This document shows, piece by piece, positions 22,901-33,777 of a stretch of DNA of 64,000 bases (its first letter is position 1; each line of letters starts with the position of its first letter). The stretch lies in NCBI GenBank assembly GCA_030737875.1, contig CM060922.1, forward strand, positions 761,991,603 to 762,055,602, in the 5' to 3' direction. A program made the translations under genes and the position numbers. Origin of the DNA: Allium sativum (Eukaryota; Streptophyta; Magnoliopsida; Asparagales; Amaryllidaceae). The notes beneath the pieces are model-generated. The model had not been told where the DNA came from. It was given only the letters and a program-made list of their open reading frames with translations, and ran no database searches.

Positions 22901-25481
22901 CTTTTTGGCCAAGTTTCCCTGAAGTTGATTTTAGTATTTTTAAAAAGTATTACCATGACAGTATTATAGATCGGCAACGTAAAAAGATATTGTTTTGAAC
23001 ATCATACAGTCTTCCACGTATGAAGGTTATGCAATTAAAAAAATTGTGTACAACCTGCATGATTATTATTTTTAACACGAATGAAAATAGATGTAGAAGG
23101 ATGGATGTAAAGCTATGTATGGAACTGGTGGCATAAGAGCGCATATGAACAAATCACTGATCTGAATTCTAAGCCCTTCATTTGTGTTAGTGAACCTTAT
23201 GTATTTCATCCACAACATTCGTTGTTCTTAAGCAATTACTCTGATTACATCAGAGAATGTTACCTTGATGAAATTTCATCTTTCAGTCATTTTTGGTCAA
23301 TGGAAGAGGAAGGTTCAATAGTTCTGTTGTAAGAGTGATACACGTATACGTAAATTTGTTAGAAAAATAATTCTTGCCTATCCCACTCGTGTACATTGAG
23401 GGAAATAACATGCAGTATACAAACTATAATATAACCAAATCAACCAGTTTTCCCAAACCAATGTGGTGGCAGTAGGCGTGAAATAAACAAAGAACTAACT
23501 ACAGACTGTCCTTTGCTACATATTATAGAGTAATCAATTAAGAACAAAACGTAGTAAACACGAAGGTTACCTTGCGATGAAATAAACATATAAAAATGGG
23601 TTTCTGAAGGTCGGATGTCGCAGTCTCCCAAGCAATGATAAACCAAATATGTTTATTGCATACCGATTGATTTCTTCAATTTACATTCGATATCCCACTC
23701 AGCAGCTACGTCTGAACGGAGGTAGAGTTAGAAACGACAAATCAGTTTATTGCATAGAAATAAATCAGTTTATTGCATAGAAATGGTGGAATCCGTCATG
23801 AAGCATAAGTTTAAAAAACACCTTGACAACGGATTAAAACTGTGTAAATAGTCTTCTGGATGACTGGTTACCCGAATCACTGACGGAAGACAGAAAATAC
23901 GATCAACAAAATAGCGAAAGTGTACAACAATTTGTACACCGCGTTGATGCAATTAACAAATGTGCGAATTATTATAACTGTCGTGATGTAGAAGTAGAAA
24001 AGGGAAATAAGTTAGAGAGTTAGTGGGGTGAAGCGGTTTGGTAGATACAAACCCTAAACTCCATCCATAGTCATAAATTATGTGGAATATTGAAAAGATA
24101 TGACATAAAATTGCAAGTGAAATTACAGGGGAAAAATAATTAAATCAAAAGGATGGTGAGATACCAAAAAATTCAAATCGAAGATTGATTAGTACGAATT
24201 ATAACAATTAGAGGGAACAAATATTATCTGCTTACTGTAATGAATATGTCAGATCGAAAACTGAGCAAAAGAGAACTCGCCATGAGGAAGAATGATGTAA
24301 GTCATGGATTATAATTTGTGGATTGAGTATAACGACCGAAGCATGATTCGTAAAAGGAAGGAAATTGAGCATTCCAAAATAACTGTATAGTAATAAGTTG
24401 ATTGGTCCATGATAACTGTATAATAAAAGATTTAGGGTTGATGAGGAAAACTTGATTTTCGTGAGGAGGAGGTAGGTTTATGTAAATCGATTTAAGGTTT
24501 GTGATTTTGGGAGCAAAAGAAATAGCAAGTAGGGTATGAAAATGGGGAAAGGAAACATATGTGGTAGAAGGGGCTACATATTTTTTTTTAAACGAAGATC
24601 GTGTGTCGACAGTTATTAGGGGAGAAAGAGGAAGGCAAACGGGATACTTAGTAATTTGAAATACAGAAATATAAGATCTTCCATGTAAGCAAAGTCATTT
24701 TCCTGTTTTAAATTTAAGTAATAGATTGATGACTTGTTTGTGTTCTTGTTAACACTGATTTGTCAATATATAGTACACCCTTCCTATAGTCTTTCCTTGA
24801 TGATAAACGTGAAGCTTATGAAAGATTATAGAAGATAATATTGAGAATAGTATGCTTTTTGAAAGCTAGAGAGCTTTGAATAATATAGGGAGAAATAGAA
24901 TGAAATTCAGTGAGTTAATCAAGTCCATATTAATAATATATGAAAAGTTGTAACTAATTATGAAGAGTTTCCATCAAGAGAAACGATCTAGAGAGTTGTG
25001 ACTCTTCATTATAGGTTGTAACTTTTCGTAATCAGAAGTCTGAAAATATTATTCAGATGTCTGTTTTAATTTGAAAAATGAATCAGCAAAGAAATAGTGT
25101 ATTTCGTAGCAGATTCAGACATCTGAAATATTCAGAACAGACGTCTGAATATTATGTTAAATTTAAATTTTGTCTAAGCAAACAGACGTCTATCTGTTTT
25201 AAACCAAACGTCTGTTTTCTAGGCAAAATATTTTTTTTTTTTTTTTGCCATTTTTGAATATGAAAACATATATATGTGATATGTGTGTGTGTGTGTGTAA
25301 TCATCAAGGAATACTTTAACATGAATATCTAGGACTAACATCCCTTACAACATATTCAATCTTAATTTTGGTGTTCTTGAATCTGTTTGTCAAATATCTT
25401 CCTGCAAAACAAGGTTAGATGATATTATATATGCTTATGTATAGTTGTCGTAGTCAAAACGCTATGTAACGAGATTCAACA
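19937..25481 (-). repeat. element A 5' LTR, split by a Helitron
   Basis: Two pieces, 19937-20199 and 24726-25481, join to a 1019-bp copy of the LTR at 1331-2350. The join reads across the Helitron with no base lost or gained (GAATA-A then TTGATGAC, against GAATAATTAATGAC in the other LTR). Confidence 0.93.
20200..24725 (-). mobile_element. non-autonomous Helitron (4.5 kb)
   Basis: The 3' end lies on the left: CTAG at 20200-20203, preceded in element orientation by the hairpin GTGCGAAGCAC (20214-20224) about 10 bases away. The 5' end lies on the right and starts TCTATTACTTAAATTT (minus strand from 24725). The flanks are A (20199) and T (24726), and the element A LTR is restored exactly when it is removed. 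These are the defining Helitron features: 5'-TC, 3'-CTRR with a hairpin, A^T insertion and no target duplication. I see no Rep/helicase, so it must have moved in trans. Its body is AT-rich and may hold captured gene pieces (see findings). Confidence 0.9.
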
Positions 25482-26212
25482 GATAACACAAGAAACGTTA
25501 AAAGACTAAATTATGCATGGGTTCTTATAGACATAAAAGAAGACAGCGAGATTATACACACTATCAGAGAAAAAGGCAGCAGGGGAAATATATATTTACA
25601 AGAAGTTGAATACGAGTCCTTGCCCCCTAATTGCAAAACATGCAAATCCTTTGGCCATACTGATTCATAATGCACTACAGTGGTAAACCCAATAAAACAG
25701 ATCTGGGTGGCCAAAGCTAGAGAACACAACAATGATATAATTATAGAGCAAAATGTTGGACCCAACATCATTGTTGTTAATTCCCCCATGCAGACTAACA
25801 TATGTACATCTGATACAGTTACTACCTAAACTACTACTTCAAGTGAGATAATTACTGAAGACGATCAGGTGGATCCGAAGATGAGTGCTCCTTTGAATGA
25901 TGAATGCCAGAAGGCTCAGGAGGAAGGAAGGCCCAAGCAAAGGAGTCAACTCGTCAGATAGACGCTGAACTAGAGGTGGTACCTGAAACAACAAAAGAGT
26001 TAAAGAATCTAGAAGCTGACATATCCAGTTCAGATAATGAATGCACTCAAGATGAAGATAGGGATGTAGGGGTTTACTCTAAATCGAACCAAGAATATAA
26101 GAAGAAATTTTCTGAAGAGGATGCACATAAAAATGAAGCTGAAGCATCTAAGGCAAGAGATATTTCTCCTCGTCAATTGAGGAAGAGAAATCCCAAGCCT
26201 AGATGTCAATAA
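25482..26212 (+). pseudogene. LINE ORF1, 3' part (zinc knuckle)
   Basis: It resumes LINE ORF1 in the frame left at 1330. The first residues, NVKRLNYAWVLIDIKEDSEI, are the conserved segment after the DUF4283 region of plant LINE ORF1. A CCHC-type knuckle follows at 25632-25673 (CKTCKSFGHTDS, then a stop, then Cys). After a frame change the tail continues at 25904-26212, acidic and ending PRQLRKRNPKPRCQ. ORF1 ends at 26210-26212 and overlaps the start of ORF2. Confidence 0.88.
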
Positions 26213-26817
26213 TTTTATGTTACGTTAGAGGTCTAAATAACGACACCTGCATTTTAGACCTCTATAATATTCGAAGGAAATTCCTTCCTTCCATCATGGG
26301 TGTTTTGGAGAATAAACTGAACAAGGACAACATTAGTTTTCCATCGAATAGCCTGGGTTCAGATTGAGACTTGGTGCACAATGACAGTAATGAAGTTAAA
26401 GGTAGAATTATGATTTTATGGAACAAATGCACATGGAGTATTCAAGTAACTAATGTGGACTCGCAACAAATTACTGTGAATGCAGAGAACTTAGAGGGTC
26501 TTAAAATACAAGTTACCATGGTATATGCACACAATGTGGCTGAGCAACGCGTTATTTTTTGTAACACTCTCAAAGTTTTAACAGATAATACTAATCTACC
26601 TTGGGTGGTAATGGGAGACTTCAACGCATATCTTAAAGCAGACGATAAACAAGGAGGTCTTACTTTGCGTACCTCACAGCTTGTGGAATTCAACAACTGT
26701 GTTCTAGTAACTGGGCTACTGGAGCCAATCCATGGAGGCCTGCATTTCACATGGTCAGGTGGTCAGAACAGAAAAATATTATGCAAACTGGATCGTGTTT
26801 TAATCAATGCTCAATAG
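26203..26817 (+). pseudogene. LINE ORF2, endonuclease domain
   Basis: The ATG at 26203 overlaps the ORF1 stop by 10 bp and opens MSIILCYVRGLNNDTC, the usual start of plant LINE ORF2. The apurinic-type endonuclease, which nicks target DNA, shows KGRIMILWNKCTWSIQVT, VTMVYAHN, MGDFNAYLKADDKQGG (catalytic GDFN at 26614-26625) and HFTWSGGQNRKILCKLDRVL. An in-frame stop near 26365 and another at 26815 break it. The segment from 26818 to about 27300 continues the linker in shifted frames. Confidence 0.9.
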
Positions 26818-27189
26818 GTGTCCAGATTTTCGGACATGAAAGTCAATGTTCTTCCCCCTTCATCAAGTTATCACTGTACCATTCATATATCATTAATTGA
26901 TAGAAATGACAATGCTAAGGGTAAACCTTTTAGGTACGCTAATCATTGGAAACACTTAGAAGGATATTACACTAACATTAGTATTTGAGTTGATCCTTAT
27001 TAATGATTGCCATATGTACAATTTGTTGCAATTCCTCAAAAGAACAAAGTGCAAGATCAAATAATGGAACAAAAAAAGACCAAAAGACAAAAACAATATT
27101 GAAATATTGGAACAACTATGTGCAGAAACACTCAAAAGAATTGAATACAGAGACAAATCAGATCAAGTAAGGAAACATACGCAGATTAT

Positions 27190-28740
27190 CAAAATGAGCT
27201 CGAACTTGCATTGCGGTTAAAGCTATTGAATTAAAGCAGAAAGCTAAAGAAAAATGGATCATTGACAGAGACACCTGTTCTAAATTTCTTTATAAAAAAA
27301 TGTCTATTCACCGTAACACTAATTACAATTTTCAAATTCTTGATCAGGATGGACAACCAACTACCAATTTTGAAGTACTTGAAAAGAAGGCTATCAACTA
27401 TTTCAATGAATTATACAATGGAGAAGCAAATAACATAAACTTACCCAATGTCATCCCCAGGCGCATTATCAATGCCAGAGGGAGGAGGTTGATGCTCTCT
27501 GATGTTTCCAGCAAAGAGGTCTCCACTGCCTTGAAGTCCATTCACCGGGATTCCTCCCCCGGACCCGATGGGTTCGGATCCAACTTCTATATTCTCTACT
27601 GGGGGGACCTGCAGCACTATGGTGTGTCCGCAATACAAGAAGTTTCAGGTCGGGTAAAATTATTAAAGAAATAAATCACACTTTCTTCTGTCTCGTACCA
27701 AAAAAAGACAAACCTTCATGTATTGTGGATTACAGACTAATCGCTTGTTGCAATGTTATTTATAATTCTGAGTAAAGTGATATGCAATAGAATGAAAAAG
27801 GTTCTACCAGACTTGATTGCCGAGTGTCAAAGTGCATTCATTAAAGGTTGGAACATTTCCGTAAACTCGCTTCTGGCTCATGAATCGATTAGAAACTTTA
27901 ACAAGAAAGGTGCAGACAAAATTTGCTTGAAAGTTGACCTTCAGAAAGCTTATGATAAAATTAGCAGAACATTCATTATACATATGCTTAACTGCATGAA
28001 ATTTCCAGGTAAATTTGTTGATCATATTTAAGAGTGTATTACCACATCGCTCCATCTTGATTAATGGAGTCCCGAAAGGTTTTATCACAAGTAATCGGGG
28101 ATCAGGCAAGGGGACCCCCTTTCCCTTTATTTGTTTGTTGTTGTTATGGAGTATTTCTCCCTTCAGATGGAAATTGCCCCTCACAACAAGCGGATTCAAA
28201 CCATCCACAATTTTTCTCCTAAAATCAGTCATTTGTTATATGCTGATGACCTTATTATTTGCATAAAATCTAATTGCGATGCAGCCAAAGAAGTCAAGGA
28301 AATATTTATTAGACTTGAAAATTTTGTGGGCTTGAAAGTTAATAAGAAGAAAACTAAATGTTATTTCAACACTTTTTGTTCTAGAAGGGAAGAGATATTG
28401 CGCATCCTTAATGTTTCTGAAGGAGTATTACCAGTTAAGTATAGGAGTGCCACTATCGAATAACAAAATTACTGATAGAGATTGTGCATCTCTAATTACT
28501 AGTATAAAAGACGGACTTCAAGGTTGGAGCTCAAAACTCCTTTCCTTTGCTGGAAGAATCGAATTAGTTCACACGGTGATTCAAGCAAAAATCTATTTTT
28601 GGCTACAAACTTTTCAGCTACCAGATGCTACTATTGGCAAAATTGAAAGTGTGTGCACTGATTTTATATGGAAAAGGGGTTACATAAGATCAAATATTCT
28701 GATTTATGTAGACCTAAGAAAGAAGGAGGAGTTGGTTTGA
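27190..28740 (+). pseudogene. LINE ORF2, reverse transcriptase domain
   Basis: Non-LTR reverse transcriptase, which copies the LINE RNA at the nicked target. Motifs seen are SSKEVSTALKSIHRDSSPGP (27505-27570), FCLVPKKDKPSCIVDYRLIA in a shifted frame, ECQSAFIKGWNISVNSLLAH, ICLKVDLQKAYDKISR, and the catalytic YADD in LLYADDLIIC (28238-28249). The thumb-like part at 28445-28680 (GVPLSNNKITDRD, KIYFWLQTFQLPD) lies in another frame. At least four frameshifts and several stops make it non-functional. Confidence 0.9.
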
Positions 28741-29677
28741 GAAATCTCAGAAATATGAGGGATACATTTGCCGCTAAATTGGGATGGAAAATTATTTCTT
28801 CTCAAGGATTATGGGCGAGATGGATGAGGAAGAGGTACATCGAAGAAATTTTTTGGACTATGGGCGCAGATAATAATTCGTCACCCACTTGGAAAGCATT
28901 CATGAAATATAGAAATACACTGAAATTGAACTGTGTAAAAGAAATTGCAACAGGAAGAGACACTAATTTATGGCGAGACCCTTGGTTTCATGGTCAATCG
29001 TTAATCGAGCGCTTGAGATGTGACACTTACTCAGCATGTGGCTGCCCAGGCATTTCAGTCGATCAAATCATTTCCAATGGTAGCTGGCAATTCGATCAAT
29101 TCCCAGCCTCTAATGACATTCGAAATGACATCATGCAAATTCCTATTTTCGACAACAGAAATAACGACATTTGGGTTTGGAATCAAAATGATCAATTCAT
29201 TCTTGCAAAAGCTTATGACAATATACGAACTCACCATCCTACTGCAGAATGGTCAAAAATTGTATGGAATAGCGCTAATGTTCCTAAAATGACTTGCACT
29301 ACATACAAAGCAGTTCTACAACGACTTTCTACGAACGATCGGCTAATTAAATGGGGGACTACTATTGACCCAAATTGTGTTCTCTGCAGAGAAGAGGAAG
29401 AAACTCATACGCATCTATTTTTCCACTATCAATTTTCCAAACAAATAATGAGGCACATCTTTGGAAATCAATTGATGCAAGCGAATGAAAATCTGGAGCA
29501 AATTCTAGCTTACCTGAAGAATCGGTGGAAACTTAAAGACATGGTGTCCAACAAATATAACATCACCCTCACAACTGCTGTTTGGTGGTTGTGGAAAGAA
29601 CGCAACAGGCGAGTATTCAACAACTGCGACAAAACAGCAGAAGAAATTAGCAGATTGATCAAGTACGAAGCAGAAAA
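28741..29677 (+). pseudogene. LINE ORF2, C-terminal zf-RVT region
   Basis: Open frame (the ORF itself begins at 28668) with the plant LINE C-terminus: KKEGGVGLRNLRNMRDTFAA, LWARWMRKRYIEE, then the zf-RVT zinc-binding region with VPKMTCTTYKAVLQRLSTND, RLIKWGTTIDPNCVLCREEE and ETHTHLFFHYQFSKQIM, and the closing WWLWKERNRRVFNN. The last residues of the annotated frame beyond 29677 come from the LTR of element B; the true LINE reading continues at 35578. Confidence 0.92.
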
Positions 29678-30423
29678 TGTAAGGGTTGATCAGTCCCTTG
29701 CAGCGGAAAAACCTCAATAGGATCAGCAATGATATGATAGAACAAACAGCTTGAAATGAATATAAATCTCAGATCACAGAAAAAAATAAAAGCAATAGAG
29801 AACACGCAAATTTATAGTGGTTCCACTATCGCGAGATAGTGTACGTCCACTTCAATGGGGAAGAGATTTTATTAATATATTCAAGAGATTACAGTGTTTT
29901 TTAATGTAGAGCAAAAGAAATGAAGAATACAATGATCTCTCACTCACATAACATCCTCTATGTTTCTCTTTAAATAGAGAAAAAAGGTTACTTGGGGAAG
30001 AAACAATTGATTTATGTAAAATAAATCAATCTATGGAAAACTAATATCTCATTAATTGTCATATGATTGATTGATAATTTCCCTTTTCTTCATCAATCAA
30101 TCCCATTAATTAATTGTCATATGATTGATTGATAATTTCCCTTTTCTCCATCAATCAATCCATTAATTAATTGTCATATGATTGATTGACAATTTTCCTT
30201 TTCTCCATCAATCAATCCCTTTTGCAATTTTAGTCTCTTTCCGTTTCTTTTCTTCATGAAACATGGCAACTAATTAAATGACAAACATTTCCAATATCCC
30301 CTATTCATTAATATTCCTTCCATTTCTTTCCATTCATTCCTTGCACAAAACAGGTAACGAAATTACTATGCATATCTCCATAATTAATTAGATATGGAAA
30401 TATTGTATCATTAAATTCCAATA
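29678..30423 (-). repeat. element B 3' LTR (746 bp)
   Basis: It runs TGTAAGGG to TTCCAATA on the plus strand. In element orientation it therefore begins TATTGG and ends CTTACA, a TA..CA rather than TG..CA border. The 5-bp duplication fixes the border. Confidence 0.92.
30051..30219. repeat. three tandem 57-bp units in the element B LTR
   Basis: Three near-identical units, each with TGTCATATGATTGATTGA, then AATTTCCCTTTTC, then ATCAATCAATCC. The partner LTR has the same array at about 35204-35371. Upstream tandem units in LTRs often act as transcription enhancers; that role is inference here. Confidence 0.85.
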
Positions 30424-30440
30424 ATCTCCACCTTGATACA
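30424..30440 (-). promoter_or_regulatory. element B polypurine tract
   Basis: The minus strand reads GTATCAAGGTGGAGAT directly before the 3' LTR, with the purine run AAGGTGGAGA. Confidence 0.7.
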
Positions 30441-30687
30441 ATATCTCATGCAACCTAGAGACTCCAATGTGAATGCTTCCCAATGAGTTCCTGCTAAAGC
30501 CACCCCTCATTGCACTTTGTCAGTGAACTCCGGCAAGGCCACCGCCCACCAACAAAGTGTTGGAAGCATTCAAAAACAAGGTAGACATTGTGCAACCAAC
30601 TCCTATCTCTTCATACAAGAAGAATACCACATCTTCTTTTGACTTCAACCAAGTCACTCTCTTCCCCATTGTGCCACCATGTGGCAC

Positions 30688-31935
30688 CTAGCACTTCATC
30701 AAGTTAATCAAGTTCGAGCAATGCTCGAACTTAGTAGCAGGTAATGCCTTCGTAAACATGTCTGCTGCATTTTCATTTGTGTGAATCTTCTGAAGACGAA
30801 CTAACTTCTCCTCATTCATAGAGATAAGGAAAGATTCTCTTACCTCTATATGCTTTGTTCTAGAACTGAAAGCCAGATTTTCAGCTAAATGAATTGCGCT
30901 TTGACTGTCACAATTCACCAAACAAGCATCTTGCATGAAGCCCAAATCACACAATAACTTCTTCAAATAAAGTGCCTCCTTAGCTGCCTCAACTACAGCT
31001 ATCAGCTCTGCCTCTGTAGTAGACAAAACAACCATAGTCTGCAACCTCGCTCTCCAACTAATAGCTGTTCCTCCAAGTGTGAACACATAGCCTGAGGTTG
31101 ACTTCCTTCTATCTCTATCTCCGGCATAGTCTGAATCACAGAATCCAACCAAGTTGAAATCCTTATTTCTGCCGCAAAAAACAAGCCCATAATATGATGT
31201 TCCTCTAAGATATCTAAAAATGTACTTCACTGCCTCCCAATGCGATTTTCCTAGATTTGTTGTGTATGTACTAACTAATCCAACAGCTTGAGCAATGTCA
31301 GGTCTAGTGCACACCATAGCATACATCAAGCTACCTACTGCACTGGCATAAGGCACCTTCTTCATATAGGCCTTGTCCTTTTCTGAGATCGGAGAGCCCT
31401 GATTAGAAAGCTGTATATGCAAAGGCATGGGTGTACTGATAGCCTTTGCACCATCCATGCTAAACCGAGCAAGCACCTTTTGAATATATTCCTTTTGAGT
31501 AAGTCTCAAAAGTCCAAGCTTTCTATCTCTTTGGATTTCCATCCCCAAAATTTTCTTTGCTTCTCCAAGGTCTTTCATATCGAATTCCGCTTTTAATTTC
31601 AATTTCAATGCATCAATTTCAGCTTTATCCTTGGAAGCAATCAACATATCATCCACATACAAAAGTAAATACACCCAATTATTATTCTTTAAATGCTTAA
31701 AATAAACACATGCATCTTTAGTACTACGATTAAAACCATGTGAAAGCATAAAAGAATCAAACCTTTTGTACCATTGTCTAGGCGACTGTTTTAGACCATA
31801 AAGAGATTTCTTTAACTTGCATACCCAATATGACTTTCCATCTACAATAAATCCTTCTGGCTGCTTCATGTAAATGGTTTCCTCCAAGTCACCATGCAAG
31901 AAAGCGGTCTTCACATCAAGTTGTTCTAACTCCAA
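30688..31935 (-). pseudogene. element B reverse transcriptase and RNase H
   Basis: Copia RT: LEQLDVKTAFLHGDLEETIY, CKLKKSLYGLKQSPRQWYKR and an intact active site in LLLYVDDMLIASK. RNase H follows with LVGFCDSDYAGDRDRRKSTS, VVLSTTEAELIAVVEAAKEA and CDSQSAIHLAEN, and the C-terminus ENAADMFTKALPATKFEHC. The frame ends at 30688, about 250 bp before the polypurine tract. It is the end of the gag-pol frame, cut off by the in-frame TAA at 32026. Confidence 0.95.
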
Positions 31936-32025
31936 ATCGTAAGCGGCAACTATTGCAAGTAGGATTCGAATTGAAGTTTGTCTAACAACTGGAGCAAATA
32001 TTTCATCATACTCTAGCCCCTTTCT

Positions 32026-33363
32026 TTATGAAAACCCTTTGACTACTAATCTTGCCTTGTATCTACCATCATCTTTTACCTTGAACACCCACTTGCAACC
32101 TATGGCTCGGCTTCCTTGAGGTAGTGGTACCAAATCCCAAGTCTTGTTCTTTTGCAAAGACTGTATCTCCTCTTCCATAGCGCAATTCCACTTCGAGTTG
32201 TCACTCGACTTCATGGATTCTTCAAGGCTCAATGGTTCATCATGAATTACATGTAAAGCATACTCAAATTGATCATCAAGGCTCAAATTTGCATGCTGCC
32301 AATCTCCATATCTAATTGGAGCTCTCTTTGGTCTCTGACTAGCCCGAATGACTATATCGCCCGACTCTCCTTCAGCTCCACCTTGAGCTCCACCTTGAGT
32401 TGAATCATCTCTAGCTTCATGACCATCACCATCACTACTAGAGGAAATATGTAGACTATCATGTGATGTATCTTCAACTGCTCCGTCACTATTATCAATA
32501 GTGATAGCTCTACTTTGGGTTTGAAAACTGGGAATCTCGGTCTTTTCAGGCTTCTCATCGACTGAGTCTGAACCCTCTGATAAACCTTCCAAAGGTTTGA
32601 ACATTGCTGACTCATCAAAAGTCACATGTCTGGAATGTATAACTTTCTTCATAATTAGATTCCAAATTCTATATCCTTTTATGCCATTTGTATAACCAAG
32701 AAAAATACATTTGGAGGCTCTAGGCTCCAACTTGTCATGTCCTGTATTGTGAACATAAACTGGACATTCAAATATACGAAAATAACTTAATAAAGTGTTT
32801 TTACCTCTCCATACCTCCTCTGGAATCTTTCCATCAATGGATGAGCATGGAATCCGATTAATAATATGTGCTGGAGTCGAAATAGCTTCAGCCCAAAAAC
32901 CCTTAGACATGCCCGCAGTCAATATCAAGCAACGGGCCTTTTCAAGTAGAGTCATATTCATTCTCTCAGCAACCCCATTGGATTGTGGATCACCAGGTGT
33001 AGTAAAATGTCTTCTAATATCACGCTGTCTGCAGTAGTCGAGGAACTCTTTAGAGACATATTCGCCACCATTGTCGGATCTAAGAATCTTCAATTTCCTT
33101 CCTGTTTGGTTTTCAACAAGAGCTAACCAAACCTTAAACTTCTCAAATACTTCCGACTTAGCTTTCATTACATACACCCAAACCTTGCGCGAGTAGTCAT
33201 CAATGAAGGAAACAAAATAATATGCTCCACCAATAGAAGCTGTAGAGTATGGCCCCCAAACATCTGAATGCACATAATCAAGTACCCTCTTAGAAGCATG
33301 CATGCCATCGCCAAAAGAAACTCTGGTTTGCTTTGCCAATACACACTCCTTGAAAAAGTCCAA
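32026..33363 (-). pseudogene. element B integrase and linker to RT
   Basis: The integrase catalytic residues are all visible: Asp in VHSDVWGPYSTASIGG, Asp in ILRSDNGGEYVSKEF and Glu in SNGVAERMNMTLLEKAR. CPVYVHNTGHDKLEPRASKC and FLGYTNGIKGYRIWN are the C-terminal segments. A variable Ser/Asp-rich linker follows, then the RT entry CAMEEEIQSLQKNKTWDLVP and GCKWVFKVKDDGRYKARLVV. In-frame stops bound it at 33376 and 32026. Confidence 0.94.
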
Positions 33364-33375
33364 CTTGTTGAAGAT

Positions 33376-33765
33376 TTATCCTTTGATCTTTTTCTTCTTA
33401 CGAAGCAACTCTAAGTTCTTCTCCGAAGTATGACCTAATCTCATATGCCAAAGCTTGGTAGCATCCAAACTTTTAGAACTATCGACTCCAACACATGATT
33501 CTCCATGGACAGTGGTACCCATTAGCAAATACAGATTTTGCACCATAACACCCTTCATCAATACAAGTGCCTCTCTAGAAACTCTCAAACCATCTTTGAC
33601 AATGGTTATTTTGCATCCCAATGATGCCAATTGGCCTAATGATATCAATGACTTCCGAAGACCTGGGACATAGCGAACATTTGAAAGTGTGCGAACAATC
33701 CCATCATACATGCGAATGCGAACTGAACCAACTCTCATAGACTTGCATGTAACATCGTTCCCCAT
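33376..33765 (-). pseudogene. element B protease end and gag-pre-integrase domain
   Basis: Same frame as gag, entered after the in-frame TGA at 33778. LSNVRYVPGLRKSLISLGQL and ATKLWHMRLGHTSEKNLELL are the conserved copia segments between protease and integrase, including the His-His half of the integrase zinc motif. It ends at a TAA at 33376. Confidence 0.92.
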
Positions 33766-33777
33766 AAGGATAGAACT

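Larger units (their letters stand above)
1331..25481 (-). mobile_element. element A: Sirevirus-like Ty1/copia retrotransposon with two insertions
   Basis: The element reads on the minus strand. Its 5' LTR is on the right (19937-25481, interrupted) and its 3' LTR on the left (1331-2350). Both start TGAAAGAGGC and end GATTCAACA on the plus strand. Flanks are TATAA (1326-1330) and GATAA (25482-25486), a 5-bp duplication with one difference. LINE ORF1 runs into one flank and resumes in frame at the other, which confirms the boundaries. Removing the gypsy (6116-15886 plus duplication) and the Helitron (20200-24725) leaves about 9.85 kb, a size usual for Sireviruses. Order along the element is LTR, primer site, gag, protease, integrase, RT/RNase H, two extra ORFs, polypurine-tract cluster, LTR. 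The repeated purine tracts and the additional downstream ORFs are Sirevirus traits. No part is intact. Confidence 0.92.

Noticed and set aside
20200..24725. Treating the insertion in the element A LTR as an LTR or TIR element
   Set aside because: No target duplication and no inverted or direct terminal repeats; TC..CTAG ends with a hairpin and an A^T site fit a Helitron.
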